Shown: positions 9,301 to 16,800 of the stretch, piece by piece
Layout of the letters: each line of letters starts with the position of its first letter
How positions within the stretch are numbered: position 1 is the first letter of the stretch
Assembly (NCBI GenBank): GCA_021779435.1
Contig: JAJYAR010000002.1
Span: 1-32,555 of the forward strand
Direction: 5' to 3'
Source of the DNA: a bacterium
GTDB lineage: Bacteria; Verrucomicrobiota; Verrucomicrobiae; JAJYAR01
Length of the DNA: 32,555 nucleotides
Made by a program: the position numbers and the translations under genes
Notes under the pieces: generated by a model
What the model saw: only the letters and a program-made list of their open reading frames with translations
Databases searched by the model: none
Told to the model about the DNA's origin: nothing

Positions 9301-9447
9301 GGTCGTGACGGTGATGACCGCGTTGTTGGTCTCGGGATACTGCCGCACCGTCATGCCGCGCAGCGCGAGCCAGCCGGCAAGCAGGAGGAACAGGTTCACG
9401 ACGGTGGCGAGCACCGGCCGCTTGATGAACAGATCGGTGAATCTCAT
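6352..9447 (-). CDS. RND multidrug efflux pump, HAE1 family (AcrB/MexF-like)
   Basis: Proton-driven inner membrane pump of 1031 residues, the normal size for AcrB relatives. It starts with the typical MRFTDLFIKRPVLA amphipathic entry and TM1. The proton relay is intact: Asp-Asp at 400-401 in TM4 (GLVVDDAIVVVENI) and the TM10 lysine at 921 (GLITKHGILMVDFA). Two large periplasmic loops with the porter and docking domains lie between TM1-2 and TM7-8. The start at 9447 is 14 bases after the adaptor stop, with a weak GAGG ahead; an in-frame upstream extension to 9534 overlaps the adaptor and is unlikely. The substrate cannot be told from sequence, but HAE1 pumps usually export hydrophobic drugs, dyes or solvents. 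Confidence 0.96.
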   Translation of the reverse strand: MRFTDLFIKRPVLATVVNLFLLLAGWLALRGMTVRQYPETNNAVITVTTTYPGANADLVRGFITTPLEREIASADGIDYVESLSAPNMSVVRSQLRLNYDPNAALTQITSKVNRVRSELPAGAEDPVFDIQVGESTAGMYLSFTSSTLASNQITDYLVRVVQPKLSTVPGVQKAEIMGGRTFAMRVWLKPDRLAAFGLSSSQVWSSLAAQNYLSAVGKTKGETTLVNLNAKTDIHSAEEFRNLIIRESGGAVVRVGDIADVELGADDYETKALFRGREASLIAISVLPTANSIDVIKRVRELWPEIQAQLPSSIEGGVVYDATEFINESINEVLKTILEAVVIVIAVVYLFLGSFRSVIIPIVAIPLSLVGCAVLMLAFGFSINLLTLLAMVLAIGLVVDDAIVVVENIHRHIEEGLTPFNAALKGAHELVGPVIAMTITLAAVYAPLGLQSGVTGALFREFAFTLAGSVIISGFVALTLSPMLSSRMLRHNPNPRGIEHFLDVTFEKLRSSYEFLLDRVLDNRAGVYGIAILILVALVPFFLMTKKELAPPEDRGFVIAMTKGAPNASLDQAMQSLGQLSGIVSSFPETNNFFTVAGIDMSSRLPSPSSGLIGMQLKPWSQRERGSAAVSQLLTAKSGAVAGLTTAAFLPPSLPGAGSGLPVQFVVCSTDNHERVVEVASELLKRAVASGRFVYGDNDLKFDQPQVDLELDRDKAASLGISMQQFGADIGTMLGGGYVNRFSIQGRAYKVIPQVARGYRLSPDQLGDYYVSSGKGGLVPLSSVAKLVPSVQPRDLRRMQQLNAATISLLPAPGVSMGDALEWLTAESRNVFPAGYTSEFKGELRQYVQEGSSLLATFALALVVIFLVLAAQYESWRDPFIIMMAVPLSLAGAMVFLFFGAATLNIYTQVGLITLVGLITKHGILMVDFANRLQEQGHDVRSAIEHAAGIRLRPILMTTAAMVFGVLPLVFAHGAGAEARFSMGLVIAAGMALGTCFTLFVVPAFYILVSHKRTVASKPVSAARPAEAALS

Positions 9448-9460
9448 GGGCGCCTCGCGA

Positions 9461-10567
9461 TCAGCTGTCCTTCGGCGACGGTGCCGGGTTTGCCGACGGC
9501 GCGACGGTGTTGTCGACCTGCACCGGGACGCCATTGCGGAGCTTGAGCTGGCCGGAGGTGACGACCTCCTCGCCGGCTTTCAGGCCCGAGAGGACGGCGA
9601 TCAGGTTGCCGCGCTGGGGGCCGGTCCGCACGAACCGCTGCTGCGCCACTCCCTTCTCGACGACGTACACAAAATCACCGTACGGGTTGTACACGATCGC
9701 GGCGCTCGGAAGGGCGACCGCGTTTTCAGTGCCCGGAAGCTCGATCTCGACGTTGCCGAACATGCCGGGGAGCAGTGCCTCGCCCGGGTTCGCGACGGTG
9801 GCGCGGACGCGCATCGTGCGCGTCGCCTCGTTCACCGTGGGCGAGACCGCCTCGATCGCGCCCTTGAATATGCGGCCAGGGTGCGCGTCGACCCGCACGT
9901 TCACCCGCTGGCCGACGGCGAGCCGGCTGATCTCCTGTTGGGACACGGTGAAGTCGGCATGGATGGGATCGAGCGTCTGCAATTCGACGATGGACTCCGC
10001 CTTGCCGAGAAACTGGCCGGGATACACGAGAACGATTCCCAGGCGGCCTTCGAACGGCGCCACGATCCGCTTCTTCGCGATCGTTGCCCGGAGCTGGTCG
10101 ACCGCCGAACGCGCCTGTGCCAGCGCCGCCTCCGCGGCATCGAGGTCGGCCGGGGTGTTCGTGCCGTTGGCGCGGAGGTCGCGGGCACGCGCGAGATTCA
10201 AATCCGCCAGCTTCGCCTGCGCCTCGGCTCCGGCGAGCTGCGCGCTTTCGACGGACGTGTCAAACTCCACGAGAAGATCGCCGGCGCGAACCACGGCGCC
10301 GGAAGTCACGTCGATCCGGCGTACCACGCCCTCGAGTTCGGTCTTCACGGTGATTCCGCGATAGCTCGCAAGCGAGCCGACGGCATTGACCGTGTTGGTC
10401 CACGTAAGCTGCTGGGCGGCGACCGCGCTGACGGTCAGCGGCGCCTGGGTCATTCTGGCCCGGGCGGCGGCAGTGGCCGTGGCGCGGTCCTTGAGAAACC
10501 TTGCGCCAAAGATCGCGCCCGCTACGGCGAGAGCGAAGACCAACGAGGCGATTACACGAGAGTTCAT
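9461..10567 (-). CDS. RND efflux periplasmic adaptor (membrane fusion protein)
   Basis: A 368-residue AcrA/MexE-type adaptor linking the pump to the outer membrane channel. It has an N-terminal signal anchor (MNSRVIASLVFALAVAGAIFG), a lipoyl half-motif (VEGVVRRIDVTSGAVVRAGDLL-like region near residues 80-105), an alpha-helical hairpin rich in Ala/Leu/Arg, a second lipoyl half (RIVAPFEGRLGI), a beta-barrel domain and a membrane-proximal domain. No lipobox cysteine is seen, so it is not an obvious lipoprotein. The ATG at 10567 starts the signal directly; an in-frame ATG at 10585 is the alternative. First gene of the operon. Confidence 0.93.
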   Translation of the reverse strand: MNSRVIASLVFALAVAGAIFGARFLKDRATATAAARARMTQAPLTVSAVAAQQLTWTNTVNAVGSLASYRGITVKTELEGVVRRIDVTSGAVVRAGDLLVEFDTSVESAQLAGAEAQAKLADLNLARARDLRANGTNTPADLDAAEAALAQARSAVDQLRATIAKKRIVAPFEGRLGIVLVYPGQFLGKAESIVELQTLDPIHADFTVSQQEISRLAVGQRVNVRVDAHPGRIFKGAIEAVSPTVNEATRTMRVRATVANPGEALLPGMFGNVEIELPGTENAVALPSAAIVYNPYGDFVYVVEKGVAQQRFVRTGPQRGNLIAVLSGLKAGEEVVTSGQLKLRNGVPVQVDNTVAPSANPAPSPKDS

Positions 10568-10750
10568 GGCTGGATGAGTGCCCATGCCGGCAGTTGCCGG
10601 CCTGGAAAACGGAGGACTCTACCGGGTTGCGCCCTCCTGCGGAAATGCCTCGTGGCCACAGCGCCTATTCCCCGGAGATATAACCCGGCGGCGCACCCGG
10701 GGCCCGGCCTTGGCCAAGGCGGGCTCGATCGAACCGATCGTATTCGAGCG
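10568..10750. promoter_or_regulatory. Presumed promoter region of the efflux operon
   Basis: This 183-bp gap between the LysR gene and the adaptor gene should carry the efflux promoter. Visible elements are a perfect hairpin GCCGGCA/TGCCGGC near 10585-10600, a -10-like TTATAT on the minus strand at 10683-10678 without a good -35, and a palindrome of CGATCG, AAC, CGATCG at 10726-10740 right after the regulator stop. None is proven. The last could be the end of the regulator message or a regulator site. Confidence 0.35.
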
Positions 10751-11641
10751 CTACCGGTGCCGCTGCTCCATGAGCTCCTCGAGAACGTCGAGGTAAGCGG
10801 AAACAAGCGGGGAGGCGTTGTCGCGCGTGGAAACCGCGAACACTTCCATGGGCGTGACATCCGTGTCGACGGCGACAACGCCGTCGTCGTCAGCGCCCGC
10901 ACCGCCTTCGGGCACCAGACCGATGCCATGGCCGGCGATGACGTGGGCCACCAGCCCCGGCAGCGAGGTGGTCGTAAGTCCGTATTTCGGCGTGAACTGC
11001 AGGATCTGCGACATCAGGACGCGGTAGCCGGGCACGCTTTCGGAATCGAGCGCCAGCCAGCGCTCGTTCTTCAGCTCCCGCAGCGTCACCTTCGAACGCG
11101 TCGACAGGCGGTGACCGCGCGGGAAGAGCACCTTCATCCGAATCGCGCACAGACGGCGGAGTTCGAGATCGTCGGTCGTGCCCAGAAAAATGGAGGCCGA
11201 GAAGCCCAGGTCGATGGCGTGGTCACGGACCGCATTGAGGTGCTCGTGGGACGGGATCTCCACGAACTGGACCGACAGCTTCGGATTGAGCTCGCGGAAA
11301 CGTCGTGCGGCGGCGGCGATCGGAATCAGCCGCAGGCTCATGCGCCAGTCGCAGCCGACACGCAGCGTGCCGCTCGCGCCGCGTGACATCTGCTGCGCTC
11401 CGGTGATGGCAATGTCGAATTGCATCACGAGCCTGCGTGTCTGCTGCCGGAAGTAGTGCCCCATTTCGGTCAGGCTCACCTTCGTGGTTGTCCGGTGAAA
11501 CAACCGTCCGCCGAGTTCCTCCTCGAGATCGCGGATCTGTTTGCTGAGCGCAGGCTGGGCGACGCGAAGACGCTCGGCGGCGCGGCTGAAATTCAGCGTT
11601 TCAGCGACTTCCAGGAAATACCGGACGTGGCGTAGCTCCAT
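10751..11641 (-). CDS. LysR-family transcriptional regulator
   Basis: A 296-residue regulator. The N-terminal winged helix-turn-helix (residues 1-60) has the family pattern MELRHVRYFLEVAETLNFSR, AAERLRVAQPALSKQIRDLE and LGGRLFHRT. A linker helix and a two-lobed effector-binding domain follow (about 90-290). The start at 11641 is the canonical LysR start; the frame runs open far upstream without coding sense. It lies directly upstream of, and in the same direction as, the efflux operon. A divergent gene lies on its other side. LysR proteins often control the adjacent genes, so control of the pump or of the DUF421 gene is a reasonable guess, not shown. The inducer is unknown. Confidence 0.93.
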   Translation of the reverse strand: MELRHVRYFLEVAETLNFSRAAERLRVAQPALSKQIRDLEEELGGRLFHRTTTKVSLTEMGHYFRQQTRRLVMQFDIAITGAQQMSRGASGTLRVGCDWRMSLRLIPIAAAARRFRELNPKLSVQFVEIPSHEHLNAVRDHAIDLGFSASIFLGTTDDLELRRLCAIRMKVLFPRGHRLSTRSKVTLRELKNERWLALDSESVPGYRVLMSQILQFTPKYGLTTTSLPGLVAHVIAGHGIGLVPEGGAGADDDGVVAVDTDVTPMEVFAVSTRDNASPLVSAYLDVLEELMEQRHR

Positions 11642-11722
11642 GTGCGACCGAGCAAACCGGCCCGGGCCGTCGCTGCAAGCCCCGGAGGGCGCCCTCGTCG
11701 CCCCGACGAACCGGCTGGAGAA

Positions 11723-12244
11723 ATGCCGGTCAACGGGTGCATGGAAGCCCCGCATTTCCTGGAGAACCTTCTCGCGCTGAACACGGAGCCGCGCGACATG
11801 AACATGCTGCAGATGTCGGCAAGGGCCTTTGTCGTCTTCCTTGCGGCGCTTGTGATGCTCCGCCTTGCGCACAAGAGGTTCTTCGCCCGCCGGAACGCGC
11901 TCGACGTGCTGCTCACGTTCGTCCTCGCGTCGTCCCTTGCGAGAGCCATCAACGGCTCGGCACCGCTGGTGGCGACGATCGTCATGGGCTTCGTGCTTGT
12001 CCTTCTCCACCGTTCTCTCAGCTGGGCCGCGGCACGATTCGACCGCGTCGCACTTCTGGTCAAGGGAGAGGCCGCCGAGCTCGTCGTTGACGGCACGATC
12101 CAGGATCGAATGCTCCTGAGACACTCGCTGAATCGCCAGGACCTGGAGGAGGACCTGCGGATCAGGGGCGTCGATTCGATGGCATCAGTCCGCAAGGCGA
12201 CGCTCGAGCGAAACGGCGAGGTGTCGGTGGTGAAGAACGATTGA
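11723..12244 (+). CDS. DUF421 (YetF-like) membrane protein
   Basis: A 173-residue protein with three predicted membrane segments in its first half (around ARAFVVFLAALVMLRL, ALDVLLTFVLASSLARAI and LVATIVMGFVLVLLHR). A soluble domain follows with the family-like stretch VDGTIQDRMLLRHSLNRQDLEEDLRIRGV, in which the small C-terminal domain begins. DUF421 proteins have no firmly assigned biochemical role. The start is uncertain: ATGs occur at 11642, 11723, 11741 and 11795. I prefer 11723 or 11741, since translation from 11642 would begin immediately next to the divergent LysR start. It is transcribed divergently from the LysR gene across a short gap. Confidence 0.75.
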   Translation: MPVNGCMEAPHFLENLLALNTEPRDMNMLQMSARAFVVFLAALVMLRLAHKRFFARRNALDVLLTFVLASSLARAINGSAPLVATIVMGFVLVLLHRSLSWAAARFDRVALLVKGEAAELVVDGTIQDRMLLRHSLNRQDLEEDLRIRGVDSMASVRKATLERNGEVSVVKND

Positions 12245-12316
12245 AACCGCTGCGCCGGTACTCATCTCGGGCGCGTGGCTGCGCCAGCGAGTGGCTGACG
12301 AAGGTCACCGCACCCA

Positions 12317-12330
12317 GGCTACAACAAGGC
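12317..12330 (-). repeat. Isolated fragment of the array repeat
   Basis: On the minus strand this gap contains GCCTTGTTGTAGCC, identical over 14 bases to part of the units in the tandem array at 21727-22225, and followed by a diverged GGGT. It is flanked by CCAGGC and GCCTGG (12314-12319 and 12337-12342), which could pair. It lies between the convergent DUF421 and thioesterase genes. Confidence 0.5.
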
Positions 12331-12357
12331 GCGAGTGCCTGGCCCGGGCCGATCTCC

Positions 12358-12768
12358 TCAGTGCGCCGCCGGCGGCATGGGATCCTTCTTCCGGTACACG
12401 AGGCCCTGGAAAATGGCCACGAGCCGACCGGCGTCGTCCTTCACCTCAACGGTGTAGCTGGCGAGTTTCGGATTCGACCCGACCTCCCGCGCCTCCGCCG
12501 TGAGCACCCCGCCGCGTGCGGCACTCTGAAACGTGATGCTCGCGTTGACGCCGACCGCGACGGTCCCGTGCGAATTTGACGCCGCCGCAAAGGCGAAATC
12601 CGCGAGCGTGAAGATCGCCCCACCCTGCACGACCCCGATGGCGTTCATGTGCCACGGCTCGACCGCCAGCCGCGTCACCGCGTGGCCGGGCTCGACCGTC
12701 ACGAGTTCGATCCCGCTGTGCTCCGCAAACCGGTCGCCCGCCTTCAGATATTGACTGAGTTCGTTCAT
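12358..12768 (-). CDS. PaaI-family hotdog thioesterase
   Basis: A 136-residue acyl-CoA thioesterase-like protein of the PaaI/YbgC-like hotdog superfamily. The core motif is HMNAIGVVQGGAIFTLADFAFAAA (residues 40-63), which contains the Asn and Gly-Gly of the family and the acidic residue at the start of the central helix (D57). The strands VGVNASITFQSAA and ASYTVEVKDDAGRLVAIFQG complete the fold. Size is typical. Substrates in this family include phenylacetyl-CoA and other aryl- or acyl-CoAs; the neighbours do not indicate which one applies here. The gene is single, convergent with the DUF421 gene. Confidence 0.88.
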   Translation of the reverse strand: MNELSQYLKAGDRFAEHSGIELVTVEPGHAVTRLAVEPWHMNAIGVVQGGAIFTLADFAFAAASNSHGTVAVGVNASITFQSAARGGVLTAEAREVGSNPKLASYTVEVKDDAGRLVAIFQGLVYRKKDPMPPAAH

Positions 12769-13056
12769 GTCGTGCGCGTCACCCTAGCGGATTGCCACCG
12801 CGCAGGAAGCCGGAATGGAAAAGCGCGCGTAGCTCACAGCACAGCACGCCACCACGGTGGAGCTCGGGCTCGGTTTTCAAAGCGGCCGTCCGCGCCGCAC
12901 ACGGCATCCACTTGTCACCCCGATCAGTCATGCGCTGCCGCCACAAAATGCCGATCGCCGGGCTCACCAGCGAGGCCCGCCGCCCCATCCACCACAGAAG
13001 GTTCCACGATTCCAAAGAGTTGCGTCGCTGCGACAAACTGTCATGGTTCGACCCGA

Positions 13057-13497
13057 ATGCCTCCCCTTCCTACCGATCGCCCGGTGATGCTGATCGACGA
13101 TAGTCAAGAGGACTTGTTTCTCGCCAGGCGTCTTCTTGATCGCGCGGGTATCGCCAACCCCGTCATGACCATGAACAGCGGCGACGACGCGATCGCATTC
13201 CTGAACGCGGCTACCCGGGCCGATTCCGACAAGCAGCTGCCGTTTGTCATCTACTGCGACGTGAAGATGCCGGCCCAGTCGGGCTTTGAGGTGCTCGAAT
13301 GGGTCCGCAGCCACAGCTCCCTCCGTCACCTTCCGTTCTTCATGCTTTCAGGGGCCGATCTCGAGTCCGACAAGGCGCGTGCGCAGCAGCTCGGGGCCAC
13401 CGGTTATCTCGCAAAGTTCCCCACTCCGGACGTCTTCAAGAAGACGATCGACAGCGCGCAGGTTTCCCTCGGTTGGAGTCGGTCTGCCGGTTACTAA
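13057..13497 (+). CDS. Stand-alone response regulator receiver protein
   Basis: A 146-residue single-domain receiver of the CheY/Rcp1 type. The acidic pair is D14-D15, the phosphoacceptor is D68 in IYCDVKMP, the switch Ser is S98 in FMLSGA, and the conserved Lys is K120. There is no output domain, so it probably works by protein-protein contact or as a phosphorelay intermediate. No histidine kinase is encoded nearby, so the partner is unknown. The insertion around residues 50-60 and the K-M-P after the Asp are typical of the Rcp1-like group often paired with phytochrome-type kinases, but that is only a resemblance. The start at 13057 is the first ATG before the domain; the longer open frame upstream is not coding. 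Confidence 0.88.
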   Translation: MPPLPTDRPVMLIDDSQEDLFLARRLLDRAGIANPVMTMNSGDDAIAFLNAATRADSDKQLPFVIYCDVKMPAQSGFEVLEWVRSHSSLRHLPFFMLSGADLESDKARAQQLGATGYLAKFPTPDVFKKTIDSAQVSLGWSRSAGY

Positions 13498-13860
13498 ACC
13501 GCCATCCCGAAAGGTCCGCGGGGATGCGCCGGACGGGACGCGGGAGCTCCGCCAAAACCCACCTTCGGGTCAGGGACCAACCCCATTGACGCGCACGTAA
13601 GTTACTGCGGACACGTCGCATACAAGGCGTGCACAGGAAAGCGCAATTTGCGCCCATAACCGCGGTGCTGGCACGGAAACTAAGCCACGCCCGCGTCCGC
13701 CCATTTCGGTCGCGGTGGTTCATCAAATCCCACTGCCCACATGCACGGTTCCGCTTTTTCCCCGACGTTTCCCGGCGCGCCGGAGTCGCCCGCTCTCACA
13801 CCGCTCGCCACGCCTGACGCCACCGCGTTCTTCGGCTCCTTCGCGTCCACCGCGACGTCC
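13498..13860. other. Gap before the secreted protease gene
   Basis: About 360 bases between the response regulator and the protease gene if the GTG at 13861 is its start. The protease frame is open from an ATG at 13741, so part of this gap may be coding. Visible are a TTGACG at 13586-13591 with no good -10 and a perfect palindrome GCGCAA-T-TTGCGC at 13641-13653. No other gene is seen. Confidence 0.45.
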
Positions 13861-16800
13861 GTGATCCGCCGACTCCTTCAGTTCGTCCTGCTCCTCGCCG
13901 CCTCGGCGCTGACGCTTCCGCCCCCTGCCGCAGCCCAGACATCCCCGGCCGGCGCGGTCACGCCCGCGGCTTCGATCCGCATTCTGCTGCGTCCCAAAGC
14001 CACCGCCAACCCCGCCGCGCTTGCCAGGCTCTACGCGGATCTTGGCTGCCGGGTCCAGGCGACGCTAACGAACATGCGGAACATCACGATCCTCGAAGTG
14101 CCCGCCACGGCGGACGTCGATCAGGTGATCGCGGCGCTTCTGCAGAGCGGACAGGTCGAGTACGCGGAGCGCGACCAGTACGCACGCGCCCTGATGGTCC
14201 CCAACGATCCATACTTCCAATCAGGCCAGCAATGGAGCCTCAATAACACCGGCGCAGGCGGTGGAACCGCCGGAGCCGACATCATGGCAGTCCAGGCGTG
14301 GGATGTCCTTCACGATGCCCCCAACGTCCTCGTGGCCGTTGTCGACAGCGGCATTCGCCTCACCCACCAGGACCTCGCAGGAAACCTGTGGACCAACCCC
14401 GGCGAAACGGGAACCGACAGCCAGGGGCGCGACAAGCGCACGAACGGCGTCGACGACGATGGCGACGGCTATGTCGACGATGTTTACGGGATCAACGTGC
14501 TGAATCATTCCGGCAACCCGTCCGACGACTGGGGCCACGGCACGCATGTGGCAGGAGTCGTGGGCGCGGTCGGAAACAACGGAGTCGGCATCGCGGGCAT
14601 CGCCTGGCGCGTTCAGCTGATGGCCTGCAAATTCATCGATCAAAATGGCCAGTACACGGTGTCCAACGCGATCACCGCCCTCGATTACGCACGGCTGAAG
14701 GGCGCCCGCATCGTCACCGCCGCCTGGGGCGGTTACACGTTCACCTCGCAGGCGCTGCGCGACGCGATCGCCGCCCTGCGCGACGCCAACATCATTGTCG
14801 TCGCCGCCTCCGGCAACGACGGCACGAACAACGACGCCACTCCGCTCTACCCCGCGAGTTACGAGTACACCAACATCGTTGCCGTCGCCGCCACCGACCG
14901 GAACGACGCCAAGGCCGGATTCTCCAACTACGGAGCCCAGACCGTCGATCTTGGCGCGCCCGGAGAGCAGATTCTCTCGGCGTGGGCCGGCAACGATTCC
15001 GATTACCAGAGCCCCAGCGGGACCTCGATGGCCTCCGCCCATGTTGCCGGCGCGTGCGCACTCCTCATCGCCCGCTATCCGTCCTACACGCCGCAGCAGA
15101 TCATCGCCCGCCTTCTCGCCACCGTCGATCCGTTGCCGTCCATGGCCGGAAGGACCGTTTCCGGGGGCAGGCTCAATCTCGCCGCGGCGCTCGCGTACGT
15201 CGCGCCTCCGTCAATCACGAGCTCGTCCTCAGCCGGCGCCACCGCCGGCACGGCGTTCACTTACCAGATCACCGCGACAAACTCCCCGAAGTCCTATGCC
15301 GCCACCAACCTCAGCGGAACCGGGCTCACCCTGAACACGACGACAGGCCAGATCTCGGGCTCCCCCGCCGCCGCCGGCACGATCACGTCGCAGATCACCG
15401 CCACCAACGACGGCGGCACAAGCGCACCGGTGACCTTGACCATCACCGTCGCCCCCGCCAACCCCGGTGACGCGATCCCGCCGGCCATCACCGGGTTCGC
15501 CGTCGACCTCTCGACCGCAACCAACACCACCGCCAGCTTCGTTGTCACATTCAGCGAGCCGGTGACCGGCGTCGATGCCTCCGACTATGTCTTCGGCACG
15601 CAGGGCACCGCGACGGCAACCGTGACCGGCGTGACGCAGGAAATGAGTTCGCGCTACCGCGTCGCCTTCAACTTCGGCGGCAGCAGCGGCTCCCTGCAGC
15701 TCGCGATCCGCACCGCCAATACCGGGATCAGAGACGCTTCCGGCAATGCATTCGTTGGCGCGGGTCTCGCCGCGAGCGACCCGGTACCCCTGCTCGCAGG
15801 CCCCGCAAGCGATATCACCGCACCGTCCATCGTGAACTTCACCGCCTCCACGCCTGTCACGACGTCAGTGTCGTTCACCGTCACGTTCTCGGAGGCGGTA
15901 TCGGGCGTCAGTCCTGACGACTTCCTCGTGCAGCCAACGTCCGGGGTGACGGCCACCGTCGGAACGATCACCGCGAACACTGGCAACACGGTGTTCACGA
16001 TTCCCGTGACGTTCAGTGGCACCGGATCGTTCAGCCTGCTGGCCATCGGGGGCGCGACCTCCAACATCCGCGACACCGCGACGAACTGGTTCATCGGCGG
16101 CCCCGGCGCGGCAGGCCCAAGCGTCGACGTCGGCGGCAATCCTGCGACGCCCCCGACGATCACCAGCGCGTTGTCCGCCTCGGCCACCGTGGGTACCGCC
16201 TTCTCCTACCAGATCACCGCAAGCGGCAGTCCAACCCAGTTCGCTGCGACGAATCTCGCCGGCACCGGCTTGTCGCTCAACACCTCCACCGGAGTCCTTT
16301 CGGGAACTCCGCTCGCGGCCGGGACGATTTCCTCACAGCTCACCGCCACCAATGCCGCGGGCACCAGCGCGCCCGTGACGCTCTCCATCACCGTTTCCGC
16401 CCGCGCGTCCGCACCCGTGGTCACCGCCTCGACGATCACCGGCACGGTCGGAGCAGCCCTCAGCGGCGTTGTCACCGCGACGAACAACCCCACCTCGTAT
16501 TCTCTTTCGGGCCAGCCTCCCGGCATCTCGATCAACTCCACCACAGGCGCAATCACCGGCGTGCCGACCGCATCGGGCACCTACTCTGCCAGCGCCGTCG
16601 CGACGAACGCCGCGGGCTCCGGAACCGGCACGATCACGTTTGCGATCTCACCCGCGACACCGCCCCCGCCGCCTCCACCTCCGCCCCCGCCAGTCCTTCT
16701 TTCCCAGACGGTCACGTTCAACGCTCCCACCTCGGGCGCGTTCGTGGGCCAGCCGCTTCGGCTCGGCGCAACCGCCTCCTCGGGGCTCCCGGTGTCGTAC

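Noticed and set aside
7948..9546. 532-codon plus-strand frame opposite the RND pump
   Set aside because: Antisense shadow of an intact AcrB-type gene; sequence is Arg/Asp/His-rich low complexity.
9218..11386. 722-codon plus-strand frame across the pump, adaptor and LysR genes
   Set aside because: It spans three real genes on the other strand and has no domain.
11762..12124. N-terminal extension of the LysR gene to 12124
   Set aside because: The canonical LysR start is at 11641; upstream residues are polar noise antisense to the DUF421 gene.
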